DNA from: Eutypa lata
Lineage: Eukaryota > Ascomycota > Sordariomycetes > Xylariales > Diatrypaceae
Reading direction: 5' to 3'
Assembly: GCA_022661535.1 (NCBI GenBank)
Contig: JAKULF010000003.1
Location: 3,968,001 to 4,032,000 of the forward strand
Length of the DNA stretch: 64,000 bases
Below the pieces are notes generated by a model, which saw only the letters and a list, made by a program, of their open reading frames with translations, did not search any database and was not told where the DNA came from. Positions 10,339-18,641 of this stretch are shown one piece after another; within the stretch, counting starts at the first letter, position 1; every line of letters begins with the position of its first letter. The position numbers and the translations under genes were made by a program.

Positions 10339-11583
10339 TTATGCTACTTTCCTACCAACGTTGCCAATACCAATCCCCTTCACCGAGATTATGATATCGC
10401 CCGAGTCGTCGTCCTCGGCGTCCCTAAGCCCCCAACTATGCGCGCCGAACGCCTTGAGGTCACGCGCAAGACCCACCATCTCCTCCGTACCAAGGACGTC
10501 CCTCCCTATCCGCAACCGTCCCACGTCTTCCGAACCCATCGCCATCAGCGTCAGCACCGTCCCCGCCGCTGCCGCGCTGACGCAACCACCTTGACTTATC
10601 GTCTCCAGCAGCTGGTATGCGCACCTCTTCCCTATATCTTCAGGCACCATGCCTCCCTCGGGCGGGGCCACGACATCCGCCGAGTACAGCACGCCGGCAG
10701 CGCTCGACTCGGCCACCAGGCTCAAACCAAACCCAATGCCCATCCTGCGCTTCGCGTTCGCGCCCCCCTTATCCTTATCGGCAGCGGCGACCAGCGGCGC
10801 CTGGTCGTACTGGGCGGCGACGTGGATGTCGGAGACGAAGGCGTTCAGCACCTCGCGGGCCGAGTAGATCATGCGGGCGTTGTTGGAGGCCGAGACGCCC
10901 GTGGCGTACGCGACGCCGCGGACCCGCCGTATGCGGCCCGGGGTGCGGTGGAGGTGCAGGGTCTTGGGGAGGCGGACCTGGCTCGTGAACCGCAGCTCGA
11001 CGACCCCCGCGCCACCGGCGCCCCGCGCCCCCGCACAGGACCGCTGCATGACCCGCAGCTCGACCCGCGCGGCCGGGATCCCGAATAGGTCGTATAGCGG
11101 TAGCAGGGCGGTGCGGAACGAGTCGACGGACAGGTCGCCCGCGTCGGTCGCGGACGTGATGACGCCCGGCCCCGCGAACCGCACGTTCATGTGGGCCTTG
11201 GAGAAGGGCGCCAGCAGGCACAGCGGCAGCAGGAAGTACGTGACGCCGCGCCTGCACGTCGCGGGGAGGTGGTGCTCTACGACGCTCACATTCCCGTCGC
11301 CGCCCGCCGTCGCGCCGTAGCCCGCCGCGGCACCCGTGATCAGGCCCGGCTGGTATATCATGGTCGTCCCCGTGTACGAGATCTGCATGGAGCTGCCGTT
11401 GGTGACGGCCTCGAGGAGGCGCAGGAACGAGACCTCGTGCGGCGCGAGGCCCGGCTCCGTCGGCGACGACGGTCGGATCTGGGAGATGTGCAGCGGGCGC
11501 CCGGTTAGGGTCGATAGGACGAGGCGCTCGGTGAGGGATCGGTGGCCGGTCAGCCGGACGAATTCCGGTTTCGGGCCCGACAT
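10339..11583 (-). CDS. RCL1: RNA 3'-terminal phosphate cyclase-like protein Rcl1
   Basis: Single-exon gene of 414 residues. Family blocks are clear: RLTGHRSLTERLVLSTLTGRP, LAPHEVSFLRLLEAVTNGS, TTMIYQPGLITG, CRRGVTYFLLPLCLLAPFSK, NVRFAGPGVI, SVDSFRTALLPLYDLFGI, TPGRIRRVRGVAY and the C-terminal QLLETISQGGCV. Rcl1 is a nucleolar U3 snoRNP/SSU-processome partner that binds the Bms1 GTPase and supports early pre-18S rRNA cleavage. Members of this branch lack cyclase activity. Length is slightly above the usual 370-400 because of Ala/Gly-rich loops (for example GAAAGYGATAGGDG and ARGAGGAG). Codon use is very GC-rich, in sharp contrast to the transposon block that starts about 360 bp upstream of its start codon. 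Confidence 0.93.
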   Translation of the reverse strand: MSGPKPEFVRLTGHRSLTERLVLSTLTGRPLHISQIRPSSPTEPGLAPHEVSFLRLLEAVTNGSSMQISYTGTTMIYQPGLITGAAAGYGATAGGDGNVSVVEHHLPATCRRGVTYFLLPLCLLAPFSKAHMNVRFAGPGVITSATDAGDLSVDSFRTALLPLYDLFGIPAARVELRVMQRSCAGARGAGGAGVVELRFTSQVRLPKTLHLHRTPGRIRRVRGVAYATGVSASNNARMIYSAREVLNAFVSDIHVAAQYDQAPLVAAADKDKGGANAKRRMGIGFGLSLVAESSAAGVLYSADVVAPPEGGMVPEDIGKRCAYQLLETISQGGCVSAAAAGTVLTLMAMGSEDVGRLRIGRDVLGTEEMVGLARDLKAFGAHSWGLRDAEDDDSGDIIISVKGIGIGNVGRKVA

Positions 11584-11946
11584 GGTGACGGTGACGGTAA
11601 AGTTGTTGCTAGGCTCAATCCTCCGCCCGCAATTCTTATAATGATGGGAAGTTGGATGGTCCTGTCGTGTCGTGTCGTTATAATGAGATCATTCGCATCG
11701 AGGTTCCCGCAGTGTAGATATGTAAGCGATACTAGTAGAGATACCAGTAAAGCGAGGAAGGTATCTCGGGAGTGTAATGAATGAATGGTGATCAAGGATT
11801 GGATTGGATTAGATTGTCCTGAACGGCAGAATCAATGAAAATTTGGGCGGTGAAAAAGTGCTGTGGATCAGCCTAGGCTGGATATCATTAGGACCTTATT
11901 TTTGGAGGCTACGTAGAATGCCGGGATTCTTCTTTTCTGTCTGACC
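11584..11946. other. RCL1 promoter region
   Basis: About 360 bp between the RCL1 start and the left border of the transposon block. No coding frame. It includes GTCGTGTCGTGTCGT and GGATTGGATTGGATTAGA short tandem words. Confidence 0.5.
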
Positions 11947-12281
11947 TAGTCCCTCCGACCCACTTCCTGAATCCACCTTGCCTCAGATCTCAGGCCGCCG
12001 TATGTATATTTTGTACCACGCTAATGCACCAAGTTTGGGCCAATCAAATCTTCAGGATTTTTCGCGAGCTACGGCGGCCTGAGCCTACTTGGTGATTTCT
12101 ACCCCTCAAAATGTTACAAAATAACGCATTATAATATAAAATAATTCGTAATAAATTCAAAACATACCCGATAAGTCCAAAACTTTATATACGTTAAAAT
12201 TATAAGCTAATATATAATCAGGAATTTTCATTATTTTTTTAAGCTTAAAATAAAGCCGTACGGATTAAAACCGATAAATTA

Positions 12282-12316
12282 CCCTGTAGGAATCACCCTG
12301 CAGAAATCACCCTGTA
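12282..12316. repeat. ATCACCCTG tandem words
   Basis: About two and a half copies of a 14-bp unit (ACCCTGTAGGAATC, ACCCTGCAGAAATC, ACCCTGTA) inside the nested element. The same ACCCTGTA/TACAGGGT word recurs in the minisatellite at 12483-12650. Confidence 0.7.
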
Positions 12317-12344
12317 AACGCGTCCGGATACGCTTTTTATATGC

Positions 12345-12968
12345 ATGCCACCACCATTGCCCTGATCAGAAAAATCATAATATGCAAAGCTTTTGCTATA
12401 CTAAATTGCACTTATACGGCTCTTTTGCAAATGATCAGGATTATGATGGTGGTGGTGGTAAGATGCGGCCAAGAAGAACTTCAAGACCTTCAGACCTTCA
12501 GACCTTCAGACCTTCAGACCTTCAGACCTACAGGGTAACCTACAGACCTACAGGGTAACCTACAGACCTACAAGGTAATCTACAGACCTACAGTCCTACA
12601 GGGTAACCTACAGCTTACAAACCTACAGACCTACAGACCTACAGATCCGGACTAGGTTACGTAAGCCACCTGTCCGGACGGTCACTTGGTTCGCATACCA
12701 CCACCACCACCTTAATCATTTCGGAAAGGGCCTTCTAAGGGTAATATTGTATGGGAGAAGCCCGGAGCATCATGATTTTTCTGATCAAAGTGGTGGTGGT
12801 GGCATACGGATCAAGTGACCGTCCGGACAAGTAGCTTACGTAAGCTTGTCCGAACGCCCTCCTCTTTGGTATGCCATAACCACTTGTCGCATCGTTAAAA
12901 TCATGACGTTCCGGGCTTCTGCCATACAATATTACCCTTAAAAGGCCCTTTGCGAAATGATCAAAGCT
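12345..12968. repeat. Three inverted copies of a ~75-110 bp unit and a large palindrome
   Basis: A unit starting ATCATTTCGCAAAGGGCC and ending CATGATTTTTCTGATCA occurs three times. One lies about 12356-12450 on the minus strand and is the most diverged; one lies about 12714-12787 on the plus strand; one lies about 12897-12968 on the minus strand. The middle copy is the loop of a palindrome whose arms are 12645-12712 and 12788-12855, sharing TACGTAAG, GTCCGGACGGTCACTTG and CCACCACCACC. The copies differ largely by C/T or G/A changes. This looks like a small fold-back element that multiplied within the nested transposon. Confidence 0.75.
12483..12650. repeat. Compound minisatellite GACCTTCA/GACCTACA with GGGTAACCTACA
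   Basis: Five head-to-tail GACCTTCA units grade into GACCTACA units interspersed with a 12-bp GGGTAACCTACA unit (variants AGGTAATCTACA). The array lies inside the nested element between two copies of an inverted unit. The ordered change from one unit type to the other suggests local duplication after a point change. Confidence 0.85.
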
Positions 12969-13449
12969 ATATTAATAGTATGCTAGCCATAAGGGCGTCC
13001 GGACAAAATATTCCAACATCTACAGGTTTCCGAACTTCAAATTGGGGCGAACTACTTTCCTTTGGGTTTATAATAATAATATATATATATTTTTAATCCT
13101 TATTTAATTTCGCATTTAATGATATATTTAGTTTTTTAATATATATTTTGGTTAATTAATTATTAAATAAAACGTAAAAGAAGTCAAAATCGATTTGTAT
13201 GAAGAAAAGGGCGTTTTCAACATCTACAGGGTCAAAAATCACCAAATTGGATCAGGCCTCTCTCGGCTGGCTTTTGGGATTTGTGGGTTTTTTTCTATAT
13301 TAGGCTTAGTGGGTACGTAAGATACAACCAGCCGAGAAAGGCCTGATGTATGAGGTAAAATCCACCCACTTCTTAAATTGGTTTTTGCTCCCACACCACC
13401 CCCCTTCATCATTAACAATATGCAATAACTTTACGAATCTTTTAAATTA

Positions 13450-15070
13450 CTAAAATTACTGTATTTGCCATTCGTTTAAGTATAGCTTTAATATATTATT
13501 ATATAATTCGTTTATAATTTTTTTTAATTTTTTACGATATTTAATTTCGTAATTATAAGTAATTTTATACGTAATTACTTTAATTTTATAAATTTATATA
13601 ATATTAAAAAACGTATCGTTAAAGTTTATTTATATAATTATATAACTTTAAAGCTTAAAAGCTTTTAATTATTATTTAAAATTTTAATTTTAATTTTATA
13701 AATTAATTATTTTAAATAATTTTTAATTAAAAGCTTTTTTTATTTTATTAAATAATAAACGTAAATTTTTAAAAATAAATATTTTCGTTTTTTAAAGTTT
13801 TAAAAATTAATTTTTTATATTTAAACTTTTTTAAAATATAATTAATATAATATTTAAAAGATTATATAAAAAAAATAACTTTTTAAATTTAATATTATAA
13901 AATTTTTTAATTATTTTTAAATTTTTAAATAATTAATTAAAATTAAAAAATTTTATTTTAAAAATTTTAAAGTTAATATAAATATTTTTATTATTAAATA
14001 TTTTTTTTAATATTTATTTATATACTTTAATAAATCTTTATTTATTATAAAGCTTTAACGTTAAAAAGAAATTAAATCTTATTATTATTTAATAATAATA
14101 TTTTTTTAAAACGAAAAAAATATTAAAATTAAATAATTATATTATATAAAATAAATAAAAAAATATATATAAATATTATATATTATAAATTATATATTTA
14201 TATATAAATTTCGTTATAATATAAATAATATATTAATTAAAAATTAATAATTTTTATTAATTAAATTTAAAAAATTTAATTTTAAATAAATAAATTTATT
14301 TTAATTATTTTAAAATTATTTTAATATTTAATTATTTAAAATTTATTACGTTAAATTTTTATAATAAAAATAATAATAATAATTATTAATTTTAAAAGTT
14401 TTTTTTTTTAAAAATAACGATTAAAATAAAACGTTAATTATTAATAATTATTATTTTAATAATAATAATTTATTTAATAATTTTAAAAAATTTTTAAAGT
14501 TTTCGTTTTATTAAAACGATTTTTATAACTTTTTCTTTTTTAATTTTATTTTTTTAAATATTTATTTTATTTATATTAATAATGTTTTATATTAATATTT
14601 TTTTTTCGTAATAAATACGTTTTAAACGATATTAAAACTTTTATATTTAAATAAATAAAATTAAAAAAACTTATAAAGTTTTAAAAAAAGTTTATATTTT
14701 AACTTTTAATTTTAAATAATAATAAATAAAGTTATTTATTTAATTAATATTAATAAAATTAATATTATTATTAATTTAATAAATAAATTTCGTTATTTAA
14801 CGAATTTTATATTAATAAAGCGATTATTTTAAATTTTTCTTTTTAAGAATTTATTTTATTAAGTTTTTTTTTTATATAAAAAATAACTTTTATTAATATT
14901 AATAAGTTTTTTAATAAAAATAAACTTTATAAAACTTAATAAATAAAGTATTTAATATTATAATTTATTTTATAATAATATTTTTTTATAATATATTTTT
15001 ATAAATATTAATTATAATTAACGTTATTATAAACTTTTTATTAAATTTTATTATAATTTGTAACTTTAAA
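13450..15070. repeat. AT-isochore with RIP signature
   Basis: About 1.6 kb of nearly pure A/T. The few remaining C residues are almost all in CG or CT, and CA and TG dinucleotides are nearly absent, with only isolated TG left (for example near 14582 and 15059). RIP converts CpA to TpA on both strands of duplicated DNA in ascomycetes, so this is the expected end state of heavily RIPed transposon sequence. Confidence 0.85.
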
Positions 15071-15181
15071 ACTAAAGAACTCGTAAAGTTATTGCATATT
15101 ATTAATGATAAAGAGGGGTGATATGGAAGCAAAAACCAATTCAGGAAGTGGGTGGATTCAGGAAGTGGGTCGGAGGGACTA

Positions 15182-15503
15182 ACCTTCTTATGTAACCAGT
15201 TAGTTACCCCTGCAGCGTCAACTGTGGCGTAAATGCGCTAAGTGTCCACCGTAACTAAGTAGTAATTGATGTCAGTACCAGCACACGTGTATGAATGTGT
15301 ACTAAACTCGGGCTAATAAGGAACATCTGTCAAGATCGAGTAACTGCATATCTTTTTTTAATGTATTCCACGGTAGGGCCAACGGGGACTTACACGACAT
15401 TTGACATTTGATATTTAACTTACGTGTGGACAATTTCTGTCTTTCATTCGCTTCTTTGATCCTTTTCTTGTAATTTAACATTTCCCTCCAGAACCCGATC
15501 AAT
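15182..15503. promoter_or_regulatory. SEC66 upstream region next to transposon
   Basis: About 320 bp of normal-composition DNA between the right end of the outer transposon and the SEC66 start codon. No coding frame on the plus strand. The transposon end therefore lies close enough to affect the SEC66 promoter. Confidence 0.45.
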
Positions 15504-16445
15504 ATGGTCGACATAGACTGGACGAGCCTTGCGCTCCCCTTTGCATATGTCCTCGTTCTAGTTGGCTCCCTATACACATTCTCAACCGTATACAGAAAAC
15601 GAAAGGCCTGTAAGTATATCGCCCATCTACGTTCGACATCTCCTCAAGTCCGCCTAGGAAGATCTCTCTTTCCACGCGAGGGGCAGGGAGAGCAATAGAA
15701 CAACAGCCAGCAAGGACTGACAATCGCCGCAGCACAAAGCGCCAACCTGGAACCATGGTTCCCCCCGCACCTGCAACGAAACATCTACCTATCGCTACTT
15801 CATCTCGAGCCGGAAGGCGGTCAAGAGAAGACACCTAAGGTCCCAGATAGTGTCATAAGGGCCGCCTTGTTACGAAGAGCCGTCGAGGACATCCAGCGCA
15901 TCATCCAGGTCCGAACATCGAAGCAAGCGCTCAACGTCCTGCTGCAGAGAGGTAGCGTCGGCGATGATCTGAACCAGCGATTTATAAGGGCTGAGAAGGA
16001 GATCGAGGAGGAGCTCAAGGATGTCGTAGCAGAGGTTAGTCTATCCTTATGTTGATTTCCCTTCCCACGGTTGGCGTCGTCGAAAGCAGGTTGGTTTGCT
16101 GCCCAACCGAACCATGACTAACGTGTCGTCTACTATAATTAGGCCAACGCACTCGCACCCGGCTGGGGCCAGACCATCTTCCAGTCCGCCAACGAGATCA
16201 ACGCCAACACGGTGCTGCGCCGGAAGCTCGAGGAGATCGAGGCCAAGACCGACGCCGAGGTCGAGTGGTGGGAGAAGCGGCGGGCCACCATCCAGCAGGA
16301 CTTCATGAAGGAGCTCGACAACGAGGCCGGCTCCGTCGCGGGCTCCGTCAAGGCCGGTAGCGACGAAGACGGTGTCCTCGTGGACTCGAGCACGCCCGCT
16401 GCCACGCCGGGCTCGTCCAAGAAGAAGAAGGGCGGGAAGAAGTGA
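15504..16445 (+). CDS. SEC66: ER translocation subunit Sec66 (Sec71)
   Basis: Exons 15504-15609, 15733-16034 and 16143-16445 give 236 residues. Sec66 is a single-pass membrane subunit of the Sec63 complex that drives post-translational protein import into the ER. A membrane segment lies near the N-terminus (about residues 10-30, LPFAYVLVLVGSLYTFSTVY) and is followed by basic RKRK. The cytosolic domain contains NLEPWFPPHLQRNIYLSLL, IRAALLRRAVEDIQRII and the family-typical WWEKRRATIQQDFMKEL. The tail is acidic/Ser-rich and ends in a Lys cluster (KKKKGGKK). Both introns are GT-AG and keep phase; the first acceptor at 15732 is chosen because the next AG would shift the frame. Confidence 0.9.
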
Positions 16446-17300
16446 GCGGGACGGACGAGGTTTCTAAACGCTCATCAAACAAACATAAAAAAAGAAACGC
16501 CCGGATGAATCCTACGGTGCCTCCCTCCTGTTATATATTTCGCCGCCATCGTCACGAAACCATCTCACAACTTGTACTCTATACCTACTACTACCACCAC
16601 TACCACTTTACCTATTCTAGTAGGGCGAACCTTCCCGCTCTGGTGGCATCATATTCGATTCAGGGCATCGTTGCGTGCGTCTGGCGTTCTGGGGAGGGAA
16701 AGGCATGGGACGAAGGTGTAGTAGATATGACACCTATCCCCTTGTATAGACGACCTAGAGTTAGGGCGTCTTGTCTAGCTAGTGCATGGTTTTATACACA
16801 CTCTTGCATCATGCATTCAAAATATTCTCACGTGATATTAGTACGGCCCTAGCATCCCGAAAAATGACTTCCTACTGCTCTTAAGGCGTAGATCTTGGTG
16901 GTGACGGTACCTTATAGCGAAGATTGTAATACGAATTTGTCATCTACAACAACTATTTCTAAACTTACGAAGTAGGGGGGTGGTCCCCTATTATAGTATG
17001 ACCAGGACAAGTATCCTATTTTTTCAGTAGCCAGGTGTCGGCAATCGTAGCCAGCAAATTCTCTGACAACAAAGTAAAGCAATATTTCTTCATAGTTCGT
17101 TATGGGATCCTACATAGTTTAACCCAGTCCCATATGCCTAGGATCCGTTCCTCCCCCAGACATTAGATAGAGCCTTTCCTTTCTCGAGAGCTCCAGGTTT
17201 ATTAATATTTGAACACTTCACCCTCCACTCTCTCTTATAATTCTCTTCCCCCATCTCAACGGAGTCAGGTCTTGAGCCTAGATACGGGTCCGGTCGTATG
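16446..17300. other. Intergenic
   Basis: About 855 bp without a convincing gene. A minus-strand frame around 17138-17270 could be a last exon of the ankyrin-like gene (a weak 42-nt intron would be needed), but it shows no recognisable motif. Confidence 0.45.
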
Positions 17301-18297
17301 TCACAGGCTTGTAACCACATGGATCGCTGTTCTGCCGAAATATGCAACCTTACTAAGCCACTGCAGGAATGCCTCTTGCCCTTTATTGCCAATGGGCTGG
17401 AGGAGGTAGTGGGGCTCCCACCATGAAGTAAAGTCTTCACTGCTTAGCGACAGAAGAAGTCCTTTCCAACAACTCTGGGAAATCTCGCGGTAGTCTCGTA
17501 CTAACCCTTCCGAGGGGCCGAAACAGAGCGCGGCAGCGGGTAGGAATGAATGATAAGTATTCTCATACATATCGCACGTCTCGCGACGGGAAGCATAACC
17601 TGGGAGTGTGGGTTCTAACACCAGTTCAACACACTTGGCCATGCGCCGGCCGATTCGGTTGATCTGCTCCCAATAAACGGCTTTCCGCTTCGTTAACATG
17701 TATCGAGGGTCACGTTCCTCCCCAACCATATCACCCTGGTACCACCAATACCTACAGGAATCGCAAATGGACCAGTTGTGCCTAATATGATTTTGGTATA
17801 ACCGCAACCTTGAATGAACCGGCGACACGTAATTTTGATCATTGTCTGTGATCATATCATCTCTTGCCTCGTCCGCGGCGTGAAGGTGGGCATTTTCATC
17901 CTGGGGGCAACGGGAAAGTGGGTCCTAATAGTTCCCTCTCCATGATTTGTGGTAAGGCCGGAGTGTAATCGTATATTCTGTTGTTCATCCCCGGCGGCGT
18001 AGCAGCATCCCGTATTGCGTGAGTTGGCTCCTCACGACTCGCTCCCAGACGCAAGAGTGTCCGTACAGCAGGCACGTTTGTTTGTCCGCATGCTATCTGT
18101 AGAGCAGTACGTCGGAGACGCTTTCTACGTCTCATATCTACCTCCAAATAGTCACCCGGGACTTTTTTTCTTTCATTTAAGGCATGGCTGCCAGGTGATG
18201 CTGCACATGTTTCTTTGTCCAACGTATCGATCGGCACGCCGGCCTCAACCAAAGCCCAGTGTTGCTTGTCATGAACGCTTAGAAATTTAGGAATCAA
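17301..18297 (-). CDS. Ankyrin-like protein, uncertain model with possible frame break
   Basis: Two minus-strand segments read as one protein but lie in different frames. The first (18297 to about 17900) contains an ankyrin-type helix pair (RTALQIACGQTNVPAVRTLLRLGAS). The second (17900-17301) begins DENAHLHAADEARDDM and ends with a second ankyrin-like turn (FGRTAIHV) at the stop. No clean intron joins them. A GTACGG donor at 18066 with the CAG acceptor ending at 17901 would give an intact 276-residue protein, but would remove sequence that continues the ankyrin repeat. Otherwise a one-base shift lies between about 17900 and 17928 and this is a pseudogene. It follows the HeLo-like gene on the same strand, 344 bp from its stop. 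Function is unknown. Confidence 0.4.
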
Positions 18298-18641
18298 TAG
18301 GCACCTCGAGCAAACACTTGAGCAAACATTGAGTTAATGTCAATCACGTTATTGGGGTTATCTATAAGTTATGTTACATATTACAGGCTTCTATTTAGCG
18401 ATATGTAAGGAATGTTATTATACTTGTCCTACAATGGTTTATAGTTAGTTTGGTACACTTACCTCGATATTGATTTCCTGTGCTATATGTTTGGATGATA
18501 TATTTCAAAGACCAATAGTTGGTTGTATCCACACTATCACGTCAGTTGATAGAAATATAATACAAACGTAACTACTTTGTTTGCCATCCGTGTCGTTTGC
18601 TGAAGCATAATAAGATTATAGAAGGAGGCAGGTCGTCAGAG
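18298..18641. other. Spacer between HeLo-like and ankyrin-like genes
   Basis: About 340 AT-rich bases with no frame of note. It presumably holds the 3' end of the upstream gene and the promoter of the downstream one. Confidence 0.4.

Larger units (their letters stand above)
11970..13366. mobile_element. Nested 1.38-kb element with 8-bp target duplication (hAT-like)
   Basis: Sequence 11978-13358 sits inside the left arm of the outer element and is bounded by the exact 8-mer AATCCACC (11970-11977 and 13359-13366). The uninterrupted right arm of the outer element has this 8-mer once, followed by CACTTC, which shows that the duplication was made by insertion. Ends are imperfect inverted repeats (TTGCCTCA..TCAGGCC against TTACCTCA..TCAGGCC). 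Each end carries its own palindrome: 11989-12002 with 12070-12083 (14 of 14) on the left, and 13251-13270 with 13328-13347 (19 of 20) on the right. Just inside both is a shared TTGGTGATTT block. No transposase frame exists, so it is non-autonomous. An 8-bp duplication is characteristic of hAT elements; the ends do not otherwise identify a family. Confidence 0.75.
11947..15181. mobile_element. TA-flanked inverted-repeat DNA transposon (Tc1/mariner/pogo-like), RIP-eroded and interrupted
   Basis: Outer element 11949-15179 is flanked by TA on both sides (11947-11948 and 15180-15181). The ends are inverted repeats beginning GTCCCTCCGACCCACTTC. The right arm runs inward from 15179 to about 15072. 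The left arm is split: 11949-11977, then the insertion, then about 13367-13445 continuing with the same sequence (TTGGTTTTTGC, AATATGCAATAACTTTACGA). Removing the insertion gives about 1.84 kb, the size of Fot1/Pot2-type fungal elements, and a TA target duplication fits that superfamily. The body (about 13450-15070) has no usable frame and is almost entirely A and T, so no transposase survives. Superfamily is inferred from the duplication and size only. The arms carry a doubled CACTTCCTGAAT motif. Confidence 0.8.

Noticed and set aside
10438..11508. Several 100-220-codon plus-strand frames over RCL1
   Set aside because: Antisense shadows of a very GC-rich gene with clear Rcl1 motifs on the minus strand.
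12482..12650. CRISPR-like array
   Set aside because: Units are 8 and 12 bp in direct tandem with no spacers, in a eukaryotic transposon; it is a minisatellite.
13100..15070. Centromere or mitochondrial insertion as explanation of the AT-rich block
   Set aside because: It is bounded by matching inverted repeats and a TA duplication, is only about 1.6 kb long, and shows CA/TG depletion, so a RIPed transposon explains it.
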